In this document: one piece after another, positions 54,426-63,655 of the stretch
How positions within the stretch are numbered: the stretch's first letter is position 1
How the letters are laid out: each line of letters starts with the position of its first letter
DNA from: Anaeromyxobacter terrae
Lineage (GTDB): Bacteria; Myxococcota; Myxococcia; Myxococcales; Anaeromyxobacteraceae
Reading direction: 5' to 3'
Length of the DNA stretch: 64,000 bases
NCBI RefSeq assembly: GCF_022690685.1
Contig: NZ_JALCYY010000019.1
Span: forward strand, 1-64,000
Translations under genes and position numbers: made by a program
The notes under the pieces: generated by a model
The model's input: the letters and a program-made list of their open reading frames with translations, nothing else
Database searches by the model: none
Told to the model about the DNA's origin: nothing

Positions 54426-55784
54426 ATGGCGAGCGAAGGAGAGCGGCGGCGGGTCGTCATCGTCGGCGCGGGGTTCGCGGGCCTTGCGGCCGCCCGCGCG
54501 CTGCGCAAGGCGCCGGTCGCGGTGACGGTGGTGGATCGCCGCAACCACCACCTGTTCCAGCCGCTCCTGTACCAGGTCGCGACCGCCGCCCTGAACCCGG
54601 CCGACATCGCCGCGCCGATCCGCAACGTGCTGCGACGGCAGCGCAACGCCGAGGTGATCCTCGGCGAGGTGGCCGCGATCGACCTTCCGGCGCGGATCGT
54701 CCGGCTCGCGGACGGCGACCCGTTGCCGTTCGACTTCCTCGTCCTCGCCACCGGCGCGACGCACTCGTACTTCGGGCACGACGCGTGGGCGCCGCTCGCG
54801 CCTGGCCTCAAGAGCGTCGAGGACGCGCTGGAGATCCGGCGGCGGCTCCTGACCGCGTTCGAGCGGGCGGAGCGAGAGCGCGAGCCGGAGCAGCAGCGGG
54901 CGCTCCTCACGTTCGTGGTGGTCGGCGGCGGCCCCACGGGCGTCGAGCTCGCCGGCGCGATCTCCGAGATCGCGCGGCGCACGCTCACCCGCGACTTCCG
55001 CCACATCCGGCCCGAGAGCGCGCGGGTGTTCCTCGTCGAGGCCGCCCCCCGCGTGCTCCCCGTGTACGTGGAGTCCCTGTCCGCCGCCGCGCGGAGGCAG
55101 CTCGAGCAGCTCGGCGTCGAGGTGCGGACCGGGACGCCCGTGACCGCCATCGACGCGGAGGGTGTCACCCTGGGTGACGGCAGCAGGATCGCGTCGCGCA
55201 CGGTGCTCTGGGGCGCCGGCGTCGCGGCGAGCCCGCTCGCGCGGACCCTGGGCGCGCCGCTCGACAGGGCCGGGCGCGTGCGCGTCGCGGCCGACCTCTC
55301 CGTCCCCGGTCATCCCGAGGCGTTCGTCGTGGGCGACCTCGCCGCCGTGCTCCGCGAGGACGGTCGCCCGGTTCCCGGCCTCGCCCCCGCGGCGTTGCAG
55401 GAGGGCCGCCACGCGGCCCGCAACATCCGGCGCGCGCTCGCGGGCGAGCCGCCGCTCCCCTTCCACTACCTGGACAAGGGCGAGCTCGCGACCATCGGCC
55501 GAGCCGCCGCGGTCGCCGACGTCCGCGGGCTCCGGTTCTCGGGTCTCCTCGCCTGGCTCACCTGGCTGTTCGTCCACATCTTCTTCCTCATCGGCTTCCG
55601 CAACCGGGTGGCGGTGATCCTGCAGTGGGCGTGGTCGTATCTCACGTTCACGCGGGGCGCGCGCCTCATCACCGACACCGCGGAGCAGTGGCGCTTCATC
55701 GCCCACGCGGGCGGGGTGCCGCCGCCGGATGCGGAACGGAACGCGCCGCCGGCGGGGAGCTCCACCGCACCTCGACCCGGATGA
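54426..55784 (+). CDS. type II NADH:quinone oxidoreductase (NDH-2-like)
   Basis: A 452-residue flavoprotein; the ATG at 54426 follows GGAGG, better than ATG 54405. FAD motif VVIVGAGFAGLAAARAL; NADH motif FVVVGGGPTGVELAGAISE; FAD-binding AFVVGDLAAV; and near the C-terminus AWLTWLFVHIFFLIGFRNRV, the amphipathic membrane anchor of NDH-2. It passes electrons from NADH to quinone without pumping protons. Neighbouring genes are unrelated. A 70-bp fragment of it is found at 49137-49206. Confidence 0.9.
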   Translation: MASEGERRRVVIVGAGFAGLAAARALRKAPVAVTVVDRRNHHLFQPLLYQVATAALNPADIAAPIRNVLRRQRNAEVILGEVAAIDLPARIVRLADGDPLPFDFLVLATGATHSYFGHDAWAPLAPGLKSVEDALEIRRRLLTAFERAEREREPEQQRALLTFVVVGGGPTGVELAGAISEIARRTLTRDFRHIRPESARVFLVEAAPRVLPVYVESLSAAARRQLEQLGVEVRTGTPVTAIDAEGVTLGDGSRIASRTVLWGAGVAASPLARTLGAPLDRAGRVRVAADLSVPGHPEAFVVGDLAAVLREDGRPVPGLAPAALQEGRHAARNIRRALAGEPPLPFHYLDKGELATIGRAAAVADVRGLRFSGLLAWLTWLFVHIFFLIGFRNRVAVILQWAWSYLTFTRGARLITDTAEQWRFIAHAGGVPPPDAERNAPPAGSSTAPRPG

Positions 55785-55799
55785 AAGGCGCGCCGCGCG

Positions 55800-56000
55800 C
55801 TACCGGCGCGACCCCGAGGCCTCGATCGCGACGAAGTCGAGCCGCCGCGCCTCGAGCCGCCCCGCAGCGCGCGCCCGGCTCTCGGAGCAGAAGCTCGCGA
55901 ACCGCTGGCCGTCGACCGTGACGACGTAGCGGTTCTTCTCGATCTGCTCGATGCCGACGACGTGCTCTCGGACGGCGAAGCTGGCACGCGGCGGGTTCAT
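55800..56000 (-). CDS. small hypothetical protein (66 aa)
   Basis: The ATG at 56000 starts a frame of 66 residues with a balanced composition and beta pattern (VVGIEQIEKNRYVVTVDGQR, FASFCSESRARAAGRLEARR). The ribosome site is weak. It converges on the NADH dehydrogenase gene with 15 bases between. Not recognised; the codon pattern makes it likely to be real. Confidence 0.55.
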   Translation of the reverse strand: MNPPRASFAVREHVVGIEQIEKNRYVVTVDGQRFASFCSESRARAAGRLEARRLDFVAIEASGSRR

Positions 56001-56151
56001 GTCTCGATTCTAACCGGATCGAGACCAAGAAGCCCGACGTATCAACGTACGGGCTCCGGAGGGCGCGCAGCGCCCGCCCGAACGCGAAGCCGAGCGGCTC
56101 GGCCCCGGTCGTCGAAGCTCATGCGATCGCGAGCCCTCCCGCGGGAGCGGC

Positions 56152-56358
56152 TCACGTGAACGCGCGCGCGAGGCTCTCCGCGTGCTCGAGGACGCCGCGC
56201 AGCTCGGCGCTGGGCTCGCGCGAGCGATCACCGCGCCGGACGACGCGATGGACGCGGCTCACCGCCTGGGCGAACTCGAGGTTCACGAGGCCGCGCTCGA
56301 CGAGGACCCCATCGAGCTTGCGGATGCGTCCCTTGAACTCACGAAACGTATCGTTCAT
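56152..56358 (-). CDS. small hypothetical protein (68 aa)
   Basis: ATG 56358 follows GAGGAG by six bases. The helical product reads MNDTFREFKGRIRKLDGVLV and GLVNLEFAQAVSRVHRVVRR, with a hydrophobic helix flanked by basic residues. No known motif. Good start signals support it. Confidence 0.6.
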   Translation of the reverse strand: MNDTFREFKGRIRKLDGVLVERGLVNLEFAQAVSRVHRVVRRGDRSREPSAELRGVLEHAESLARAFT

Positions 56359-56403
56359 GACGCGCTCCTCGTGCGGGTTGGACCTGCTTCTCATGGTCTT
56401 TAA

Positions 56404-56426
56404 CGGGCCACGGTCGCCGCGGCCCG
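56404..56426. terminator. hairpin downstream of the histidine phosphatase gene
   Basis: CGGGCCACGG and CCGCGGCCCG pair (one mismatch) with a three-base loop, followed on the plus strand by CGTTT. It lies between the phosphatase stop (56501) and the start region of the small gene at 56358, so it can end the phosphatase transcript. Confidence 0.4.
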
Positions 56427-56500
56427 CGTTTCTGCGTGAGATTGCGCGTCGGCATTGCTTCGTGACCCACGTCAATCCTTCGGGGCCATTTCGCTGTCGC

Positions 56501-57121
56501 TCAGCGCGGCGGCGCCGCCGGGGCGTTCCACATCCGGATGACACGCGCCGCGCGCTCGTGTCCAAGGATCCCGAGAGTCGCGGGATCGAGACCCAGCAGT
56601 CGCCCCTCGGAGACCGAGAGGCCGAGCCATCGCGCGGCGAGCACGCGGAGGAGGTGGCCGTGCGAGAACAGGAGCACGTCGCCCGTGGCCGACCTGGCCC
56701 GAGCGATGACGCGGTCCGCGCGCGCCGCGACCTCGTCGGCGGCCTCGCCCCCGGGCACCGCGCCGGTCCAGATCGTCCAGCCTGGATCCGACCGCTCGAT
56801 CTCGCGCAACGTCATCCCTTCGTACCCGCCGTAATCCCACTCCGCGAGATCGGGGTCCGCCTGCGCCACGTCTCCGAATCCCGCGAGCCGGCACGTGTCG
56901 CGCGCACGGCGCAGCGGGCTCGTCAGCACGAGGGCGAACGCGTGCCCGGCGAGGCTCGGCCCGAGGGCGGACGCCTGCCGCTCGCCCTCCGGCGTGAGCG
57001 GCAGGTCCGTGCGCCCGGTGTGCCGCCCCGCGAGGCTCCACTCCGTCTCGCCGTGGCGCACGATCCAGAGCCGCGGCCGCGCCGCCTCCACTCGCGTCCC
57101 CTCCCCGACCTCCTCGTCCAC
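56501..57121 (-). CDS. histidine phosphatase (phosphoglycerate-mutase-like)
   Basis: A 206-residue enzyme from ATG 57121. The catalytic histidine is in LWIVRHGETEWSLAGRHTGR; the second in LLFSHGHLLRVLAARWLGL. The acid region is DLAEWDYGGYEGMTL. Members act on small phosphomonoesters or phosphoproteins; no partner gene helps to choose. Monocistronic. Confidence 0.88.
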   Translation of the reverse strand: MDEEVGEGTRVEAARPRLWIVRHGETEWSLAGRHTGRTDLPLTPEGERQASALGPSLAGHAFALVLTSPLRRARDTCRLAGFGDVAQADPDLAEWDYGGYEGMTLREIERSDPGWTIWTGAVPGGEAADEVAARADRVIARARSATGDVLLFSHGHLLRVLAARWLGLSVSEGRLLGLDPATLGILGHERAARVIRMWNAPAAPPR

Positions 57122-57377
57122 GGCGACCTCCTACCGAGCCGAACCGCGATGAAGGAGTTAATCGAGTCGCGGGCTGGCGGCGGGGGTCGTTCTCGACGCG
57201 AGCGGGGCCGGCGACGGGTACGCGGCGCGCGGTCAGCCCTCGGAGCCGAAGCGTCTTCGAAGGCGGTGGCCCCTTCGTGCTCCTCCGCGCGGGCGGGCCG
57301 CGAAGGGCGCGGCGCGGGCCAGGTCGCCCTCCCATGGAAACGTCGGGGTCACCTCGTCGGCCCTGGGGAGGCTGAGG

Positions 57378-57710
57378 ATGGACGTCCAGTCGATGATCGC
57401 GCAGGCGCGGGACGCAATCTCGGTGAAGCGCGTGTACGGGGATCCCATCCAGCAGGGGGACGTCACGGTCATCCCGGCCGCGCGCATCGGCGGCGGCGCG
57501 GGCGGAGGCGGCGGCGTCGGGCCGAAGGGGGAAGGCTCGGGTGAGGGGAGCGGCTTCGCGCTGAGCGCCCGGCCCGCAGGCGTCTACGTGCTGAAGGGCG
57601 GCGACGCGATCTGGCGGCCCGCCGTGGACGTGAACCGGATCGTGCTCGGGATGCAGATCGTGATGGGGATCGGGCTCCTCGTGCTGATGCGCTGGCTTCG
57701 GGAGCGGTGA
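57378..57710 (+). CDS. GerW/YtfJ-family sporulation-type protein
   Basis: A 110-residue protein from ATG 57378. It shows the family pattern AISVKRVYGDPIQQGDVTVI, a Gly-rich loop (GGGAGGGGGVGPKGEGSGEG), AGVYVLKGGDAIWRPAVDVN and a C-terminal membrane helix (IVLGMQIVMGIGLLVLMRWL). The family is best known from Bacillus spores but occurs in non-sporulating bacteria and actinobacteria. Its role here is unknown. Confidence 0.8.
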   Translation: MDVQSMIAQARDAISVKRVYGDPIQQGDVTVIPAARIGGGAGGGGGVGPKGEGSGEGSGFALSARPAGVYVLKGGDAIWRPAVDVNRIVLGMQIVMGIGLLVLMRWLRER

Positions 57711-57719
57711 CCTGGCGCC

Positions 57720-57748
57720 CGGCCGCCCGCGACCGGGGTGGGCGGCCG
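57720..57748. terminator. hairpin terminator of the GerW-like gene
   Basis: A perfect nine-bp stem (CGGCCGCCC at 57720-57728, GGGCGGCCG at 57740-57748) with an 11-base loop, starting ten bases after the stop codon. Confidence 0.5.
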
Positions 57749-57870
57749 CGCTGGCATGGCATCGCCGCGACGGGCGCGTGACGATTTCGTGACGCCCGAT
57801 CCCGCCACTTCGAGGGCTGGCGCCCCCGGACCGACACGGATTAGAAACCGCGCTCACGTCGGGAGGTCGC

Positions 57871-58065
57871 ATGCTGCGGGAATCCGTCTTCGTCTGCTCG
57901 TATGGCTCCGGAGGCGCCGAGCACGTCGCTCACGTCGTCGCCTGGGACGATCGCGAGGCGGCGGAGCTGTTCGCGCACGAGCTCGAGCCGGACGTCGGGG
58001 ACGTGCGCGTGTCCGACATCCGCGTGGAGCCCGTGGACGGAGTCGCCGCAGCGACAGGCGACTGA
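57871..58065 (+). CDS. small hypothetical protein (64 aa)
   Basis: ATG 57871 follows GGGAGG. Product: ESVFVCSYGSGGAEHVAHVV then AAELFAHELEPDVGDVRVSD, a compact alpha/beta-looking small protein. Not recognised. Convergent with the polyphosphate kinase gene, 31 bases apart. Confidence 0.6.
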   Translation: MLRESVFVCSYGSGGAEHVAHVVAWDDREAAELFAHELEPDVGDVRVSDIRVEPVDGVAAATGD

Positions 58066-58096
58066 TCCGGCGCTGCGCCCGCCGCGACGGCCGCCG

Positions 58097-60349
58097 TCAG
58101 CGGTCGCGACCGTCTGGCGGGACGGGGGCCGATGGGGAGGCGAGCAGCAGCGCCTGCGCGTCCACGCGCGGCTCGCCGTCGGCCGGTCGGATCCGCTCGT
58201 ACTCGCCGTTTGGCCGCATGCGGCGCGCACGGCAGTTGTCCGCGAGGTAGACGGCCAGCACGCCGTCGCGCAGGTGGCGCACGAGCGCGGGATCCGTGAC
58301 GGGGAACAGCACCTCGACCCGGCGCGACAGGTTGCGGCGCATGAGGTCGGCGCTGCCGAGGTACACCTCCTCCTGGCCCGCGTTGCGGAACCAGAAGATC
58401 CGGCTGTGCTCGAGGAACCTCCCCACCACGCTCGTGACGCGCACGTTCTCGGTGAAGCCCGGCACGCCCGGGCGCAGGCAGCAGATCCCGCGCACGAGGA
58501 GGTCCACCTTGACGCCCGCCTGCGCCGCGCGGACGAGCGGCTCCACCATCTGCTCGTCGGCGAGCGCGTTCACCTTGAACACGAGGTGGCCGCCGCGACC
58601 TGCGCGCGCGTGCTCGGTCTCGCGGTCGATGAGCTCGACGAGCCGCTCGCGCAGGTTCACCGGCGCGACGAGCAGGCGCCGGAACACCTTCGGGTGCGCG
58701 TAGCCCGTGAGGTAGTTGAAGAGCTGCGTGGCGTCCTCGCCGATCTCGGCGTCCGCCGTGAAGAGCCCGAGGTCCGTGTACGCCGCGGCGGTGACCGGGT
58801 TGTAGTTCCCGGTGGACAGGTGGACGTAGCGCGCGAGCCGGTCGCCCTCGCGCCGCACGACGAGCGCGATCTTCGAGTGCGTCTTCAGGCCGAGCAGCCC
58901 GTAGATCACGTGGATGCCGTCCGCCTCGAGCGCCCTCGCCCACCCGATGTTGCTCTCCTCGTCGAAGCGCGCCTTCAGCTCCACGAGCACCGCCACCTGC
59001 TTGTGGTTCTGGTTCGCCTCGAGCAGCGCCTCCACGACCGGCGAGTTCCGCCCGACGCGGTAGAGCGTCATCTTGATGGCGAGCACGTCGGGATCCCGCG
59101 CGGCGGCCCTCAGGAACTCGACGACGGGCCCGAACGACTCGAACGGATGGTGGATGAGCACGTCCCGTCGCCGGATCGCGGCGAACACGTCCTCGTCGCC
59201 CCGCGCGAACGCGGCGGGGACGGCGGGGAACAGCGGCGGGAACTTGAGGTCGCTGCGCTCCACGGACGCCAGGGTGGACAGCCCGGAGAGCCCCAGCGGC
59301 CCCTCGACCGCGTGGACGTTGCGCGGGTCGAGCTCGAGGTTCTGGACGAGGAGGTCGCGGATGGCGTCCGGCATGCCGGGCGTCACGACGAGCCGCACCA
59401 CCGATCCGAAGCGGCGCTCACGCACCCCGTGCTCGACCGAGGCGAGCAGGTCGGCGGCCTCCAGCTCCTGCAGCTCCATCTCCGCGTCGCGCGTGACGCG
59501 GAACGGGTGCACGCCCTTGACGCGCACCCCGGGGAACAGACGGTCCACGTGCGCGGCGACGAGCTGCTCGAGCCAGACGAACGCGTGGTGCCGGCGCGCC
59601 GTCCCCGACGCGTCGAAGCCGCCGCTGGAGCGCCCGATCGGCACCAGCCGCGGGAGCGTGTCGGGGACCTTGATGCGCGCGAACCGGTCGACGCCCTCGT
59701 CCTCCACCAGCACGGCGAGGTTCAAGCTCAGGTTCGAGATATGGGGGAACGGGCGGCCGGGGTCGAACGCGAGCGGCGTCAGGACCGGCATCACCATCTC
59801 GTCGAAGTAGGTGCGTGCCCACGCCGCCTGCCGGGGGTCGAGCTGGGGATGATCGAGCACGTGGATGCCGGCCGCGTCGAGCGCCGGCAGGAGCTCGTCC
59901 TCCCACGCCGCGTTGAGCGCGCGGGAGAGCCTGAGCGTCTCGCGGCGGATCTCGGCGAGCTGCTGCAAGGGGGTCAGCCCGTCGGATGACGGCTCGGTCA
60001 CCCCGGCGGCCACCTGCTGCTCGAGACCCGCGACGCGGATCATGAAGAGCTCGTCGAGGTTCGACGACACGATCGAGAGGAAGCGCACCCGCTCGAGCAG
60101 CGGGTTCGCGGGGTCGAGGACCTCCTCGAAGACGCGCCACTGGAACCCCACGAGCGAGAGCTCGCGGTTCACGAGCAGGCGAGGGTCGAGCCTCGCGGTG
60201 TCCGCCGCGAGGTCGCGCGCGACGGCCGCTGCCGCGTCGGCGGCTACACCGGCGACTGCACCGGGCGCCGCGCCGGCCGGCGCGCCGTCGGCGCCCGTGC
60301 GCGGATTGAGAGTTTCCGTGGGCACGGCGGGCTGCGCCGGGCTCTCCAT
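58097..60349 (-). CDS. ppk1: polyphosphate kinase 1
   Basis: A 750-residue enzyme; ATG 60349 follows GAGGAGG. After an Ala/Pro-rich tail of about 45 residues the N domain begins (LLVNRELSLVGFQWRVFEEV). Then come DVLIHHPFESFGPVVEFLRA, IKMTLYRVGRNSPVVEALLE, YGLLGLKTHSKIALVVRREG (with the phosphorylated histidine of the KTHSK motif) and RYVHLSTGNYNP. Near the C-terminus IFWFRNAGQEEVYLGSADLM completes the PLD-like fold. It forms polyphosphate from ATP reversibly. No exopolyphosphatase gene is adjacent. Confidence 0.95.
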   Translation of the reverse strand: MESPAQPAVPTETLNPRTGADGAPAGAAPGAVAGVAADAAAAVARDLAADTARLDPRLLVNRELSLVGFQWRVFEEVLDPANPLLERVRFLSIVSSNLDELFMIRVAGLEQQVAAGVTEPSSDGLTPLQQLAEIRRETLRLSRALNAAWEDELLPALDAAGIHVLDHPQLDPRQAAWARTYFDEMVMPVLTPLAFDPGRPFPHISNLSLNLAVLVEDEGVDRFARIKVPDTLPRLVPIGRSSGGFDASGTARRHHAFVWLEQLVAAHVDRLFPGVRVKGVHPFRVTRDAEMELQELEAADLLASVEHGVRERRFGSVVRLVVTPGMPDAIRDLLVQNLELDPRNVHAVEGPLGLSGLSTLASVERSDLKFPPLFPAVPAAFARGDEDVFAAIRRRDVLIHHPFESFGPVVEFLRAAARDPDVLAIKMTLYRVGRNSPVVEALLEANQNHKQVAVLVELKARFDEESNIGWARALEADGIHVIYGLLGLKTHSKIALVVRREGDRLARYVHLSTGNYNPVTAAAYTDLGLFTADAEIGEDATQLFNYLTGYAHPKVFRRLLVAPVNLRERLVELIDRETEHARAGRGGHLVFKVNALADEQMVEPLVRAAQAGVKVDLLVRGICCLRPGVPGFTENVRVTSVVGRFLEHSRIFWFRNAGQEEVYLGSADLMRRNLSRRVEVLFPVTDPALVRHLRDGVLAVYLADNCRARRMRPNGEYERIRPADGEPRVDAQALLLASPSAPVPPDGRDR

Positions 60350-60520
60350 CCGACCTCCTCGATGACGATGCGCCTCGACGACCGAGCGTAGCGCTGCCGC
60401 AGGTGGGGTGCACGCGAGGGCTCGTGACGAACGCATGACGGCGCCCGCGCGGGTACGGGTGCCACGGCGCGAGCCAGAGCCCAGCCGCTCGCCGCCCCGG
60501 ACGGTCCGATGGGCGGTCGG

Positions 60521-61066
60521 CTAGTTCTGCTGATGCACGCGCGTGAGGCGCGTGACCGAGTACGTCTCGAAGCCCTTCCCGGGCGCCGCCTGCGAGAAGG
60601 TCTCGATCACCTCGTCCTGCGAGACGCGCTCGTACACCTCGCGCGCCCGCCATCCGGCCCCGATGTTCTCGATGCGCACCGTCACGAACGTGAACGTCTT
60701 CCCATCGGGGCTCGTCCCGTCGAGCACGTACTCGTTGACGAAGCCCTCGACGTGAAACTGCCGGAGCACGATCTTCTTTGCGGCCTTGTCGTAGCTGAAC
60801 ACGCCCATGTCCTGATGGACCTCGGGCTTCGCGTCGCGCGTCTTCGGGTCCCACACCGAGCGGTTGCGCCCGACGAGATACCTTCCGCGCAGCTCGAGGC
60901 GGTACTCCCGGACCGAGACCCCCTTCCCCGGCTCGCCGCTCGACTGACCCTTCCAGCGTCCCTCCAGGAACAGGATGGGGACGAGCGGATCGGCTGCCGG
61001 TGCTGGAGGCGCGTCCGCTGGCGCCGCGAGCGCCACCGTGAACAGGAGCAGCGTCGTGGGGACCAT
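60521..61066 (-). CDS. exported beta-barrel (nitrobindin/DUF1579-like) protein
   Basis: A 181-residue protein from ATG 61066 with a signal peptide (LLFTVALAAPADA). The mature part reads ILFLEGRWKGQSSGEPGKGV, GRYLVGRNRSVWDPKTR and GVFSYDKAAKKIVLRQFHVE, the small lipocalin-like barrel seen in DUF1579/THAP4-type proteins. Haem binding cannot be judged. Monocistronic. Confidence 0.55.
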   Translation of the reverse strand: MVPTTLLLFTVALAAPADAPPAPAADPLVPILFLEGRWKGQSSGEPGKGVSVREYRLELRGRYLVGRNRSVWDPKTRDAKPEVHQDMGVFSYDKAAKKIVLRQFHVEGFVNEYVLDGTSPDGKTFTFVTVRIENIGAGWRAREVYERVSQDEVIETFSQAAPGKGFETYSVTRLTRVHQQN

Positions 61067-61198
61067 GGGGGCGAGCGTAAGCCGGCGACGAGCGTCCCGA
61101 CAAGTCGTCGCGTCCGGCGACACGTTCCCGGAACTCCTGATGGGCCGCGCGTGTGCAACGACCGCTCGCACCGGCCGCGCTGGGCCCCAGCGCCGGCT

Positions 61199-62470
61199 TC
61201 ACTCCCGCGGATCCCACTTCGCCTGATCGAAGTCCGGGTCGGGCGGCTCGCCCTGAGGCCGCTCGCCCTCCGGCACGTGCTGCAGGTTGACGCGCACGCG
61301 CGTCCAGGTCGTGTACCGCCCGCGCATCGCGTCCACGAGCACGTCCTCGGGCGCGAGCCGCGCGGCGGCCTCGGGGTGGCGCACCTTCCAGCGCTCGAGC
61401 CCGGCGAGCGCGTCCTCCTTCCTCGCCGCGCGCGCCACGATGACGAGCGGGTGGCTCGGGCGGCGCGGCGCGCCCTTGCGCCGGGAAGGCGCGACGCGCG
61501 CGGGCTCGTCTTCTCCCTTCGCGTAGTGCGGCGGCCACGGCGCGTCGCCCAGGCCCGCCGCGCGCTGGCGCGCCGCGAGCTCGAGCAGCGGCTCGAGGGA
61601 CCCCGCCGCGTCGTCGATGCCCGCCCCCACGTCCCCGAGCCGCCCGAAGCGCGCCGGGACCGTGCGCAGCGTGAAGTCGGCGGGATCGCAGGCCGGCAGC
61701 TCGGCCCAGGTGATGGGCGCCGAGACCCGCGCGTCGGGCGTGGGCCGCACCGAGTACGCGGAGGCGACGGTGCGATCCTTCGCGTTCTGGTTGTAGTCGA
61801 TGAAGACGCCGTGCCGCTCCTCCTTCCACCACTTGCTCGTCGCGAGCTCCGGCGCGCGCCGCTCCACCTCGCGCGCCAGCGCGAGCGCCGCCTGGCGCAC
61901 CTCGGTGAAGGTCCAGCGCGGCTCGAGGCGCGCGTACACGTGGATGCCGCGCGAGCCGCTCGTCTTCGGCCAGCCCACGAGGCCGTGCTCGCGCAGCACC
62001 TCGTCCACGAGCTGCGCCACGCGCCGGAGCTGCTCCCACTCGACCCCCGGCATCGGGTCGAGGTCCACGCGCAGCTCGTCGGGGTGCTCGAGATCCCCGG
62101 CGCGCACCGGGTGCGGGTTCAGGTCGATGCAGCCCAGGTTCACCACCCAGGCGAGCTGCGCCGCGTCCCGGACCACGATCTCCTCGGCGCTCCGGCCCGA
62201 GGGGAACCTGAGCTCGACGACGTCGATCCACGGCGGGCGCGAGGCCGGCGCGCGCTTCTGGAAGAAGAACTCCCCCTCGGCCCCGTCGACGAAGCGCTTC
62301 AGCGCCATCGGCCGGTCGCGCACGCCGCGCAGCGCGCCGTCGGCGACGCTCAGGTAGTACTGCACGAGGTCGAGCTTGGTGATGCCCGCCTCGCGGAAAT
62401 AGAGCTTGTCCGGGTTGGAGATGGCGACCTCCCGTCCGGCGAGCTGAAAGTGTTCTTTGCGCGGTGCCAT
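61199..62470 (-). CDS. ligD: LigD-type DNA polymerase/primase domain protein (end joining)
   Basis: About 423 residues from ATG 62470; a GTG at 62515 is an alternative start. It is an archaeo-eukaryotic primase-type polymerase: REVAISNPDKLYFREAGITK, LRVDLDPMPGVEW (the catalytic DxD), SGSRGIHVYARLEP and FIDYNQNAKDRTVASAYSVR. It fills gaps and adds nucleotides during non-homologous end joining. The ligase is a separate, divergent gene 68 bases away. There is no 3'-phosphoesterase domain and no Ku gene in the window. A C-terminal extension of about 120 residues (after position 300) is basic and not recognised. The symbol denotes the polymerase part only. Confidence 0.88.
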   Translation of the reverse strand: MAPRKEHFQLAGREVAISNPDKLYFREAGITKLDLVQYYLSVADGALRGVRDRPMALKRFVDGAEGEFFFQKRAPASRPPWIDVVELRFPSGRSAEEIVVRDAAQLAWVVNLGCIDLNPHPVRAGDLEHPDELRVDLDPMPGVEWEQLRRVAQLVDEVLREHGLVGWPKTSGSRGIHVYARLEPRWTFTEVRQAALALAREVERRAPELATSKWWKEERHGVFIDYNQNAKDRTVASAYSVRPTPDARVSAPITWAELPACDPADFTLRTVPARFGRLGDVGAGIDDAAGSLEPLLELAARQRAAGLGDAPWPPHYAKGEDEPARVAPSRRKGAPRRPSHPLVIVARAARKEDALAGLERWKVRHPEAAARLAPEDVLVDAMRGRYTTWTRVRVNLQHVPEGERPQGEPPDPDFDQAKWDPRE

Positions 62471-62538
62471 GGCCTCTGGCGGGTGTTCTTGCTCGAGAGC
62501 CTCGCGCTTCGCCACGCCGACGGCGTTATCTCCTAGGG

Positions 62539-63645
62539 ATGGCCTACCCGATCGCGCCCCCCGTCGAGCCGATGCTGGCGAAGCTCGCGGACGACGTGCC
62601 CGAGGGCGATGGCTGGCTGTTCGAGCCGAAGTGGGACGGCTTCCGCGCGCTGGTGTTCCGCGACGGGCCCGAGCTGTACCTCCAGTCGCGCGAGCTCCGG
62701 CCCCTGAACCGGTACTTCCCCGAGCTCGAGGAACCGCTCCTCGCGAGCCTCCCCGAGCGGTGCGTGGTTGACGGCGAGATCGTCATCGCCGGCCGGGCCG
62801 GGCTCGACTTCGAGGCGCTCCTCCTCCGCATCCACCCCGCGGCGTCGCGGGTGAAGCTGCTCGCGCAGGAGAGCCCGGCGAGCATCGTGCTGTTCGACCT
62901 GCTCGCCCTCGGCGACCGCGACCTGCGCGCGTCGCCGCTCGCGGAGCGGCGCGCGCTGCTCGAGCAGAGCCTGGCCGGCGCGGCGCCGCAGGTGCACGTG
63001 ACGCCCGCCACGACCGAGCGCGCCGCGGCGAAGGACTGGTTCTCGCGCTTCGAGGGCGCCGGGCTCGACGGCGTCGTCGCGAAGCGGCTCGACTCGACGT
63101 ACCAGGCCGGCGTCCGCGCCATGGTGAAGGTGAAGCACGCGCGCACCGCCGACTGCGCCGTCGCCGGCTTCCGCTGGCACAAGAACGGGCCCGGCACGAT
63201 GGTGGGGTCGCTGCTGCTCGGGCTCTACGACGACGCCGGCAAGCTGCACCACGTCGGCATCTGCAGCGCCTTCACCACCGCGCGGCGGAAGGAGCTCGTG
63301 AAGGAGCTCGCGCCCCTGCGCGAGGACGCGATGGAAGGCCATCCGTGGCGCGACTGGGCGGAGTGGGCCGACGCCGACGGCGGGGCCGTGCCGGCGCAGC
63401 GCATGCCCGGCGCGAGCAGCCGCTGGAACCGCGGCAAGGATCTCTCCTGGGAGCCGCTGCGGGTGGAGCGCGTCTGCGAGGTCGCCTACGACCACCTGCA
63501 GGGCGATCGCTTCCGGCACGCCACCCACTTCCTGCGCTGGCGTCCGGACAGGTCGCCGCCCGAGTGCCGCTACGACCAGCTCGAGGTGACGCCGGCGTTC
63601 GAGCTCGGGCGCATCTTCGGGGTGCGGTCGCAGCCGTCGCGCTAG
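62539..63645 (+). CDS. ATP-dependent DNA ligase (LigD/LigC type)
   Basis: A 368-residue ligase from ATG 62539. The adenylation motif is WLFEPKWDGFRALVF with K31 as the nucleotide-binding lysine. Other motifs: VVDGEIVIAG, IVLFDLLALG, LDGVVAKRLDSTYQAG and RAMVKVKHART, then the OB-fold (LLLGLYDDAGKLHHVGICSA). Divergent from the LigD-type polymerase gene with a short shared leader, so the two are likely expressed together for end joining. Confidence 0.9.
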   Translation: MAYPIAPPVEPMLAKLADDVPEGDGWLFEPKWDGFRALVFRDGPELYLQSRELRPLNRYFPELEEPLLASLPERCVVDGEIVIAGRAGLDFEALLLRIHPAASRVKLLAQESPASIVLFDLLALGDRDLRASPLAERRALLEQSLAGAAPQVHVTPATTERAAAKDWFSRFEGAGLDGVVAKRLDSTYQAGVRAMVKVKHARTADCAVAGFRWHKNGPGTMVGSLLLGLYDDAGKLHHVGICSAFTTARRKELVKELAPLREDAMEGHPWRDWAEWADADGGAVPAQRMPGASSRWNRGKDLSWEPLRVERVCEVAYDHLQGDRFRHATHFLRWRPDRSPPECRYDQLEVTPAFELGRIFGVRSQPSR

Positions 63646-63655
63646 ATCCCGAGGC

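Noticed and set aside
57902-59989. 695-residue open frame antisense to polyphosphate kinase
   Set aside because: Arg/Ala/Val-rich shadow frame of ppk1 with no domain.
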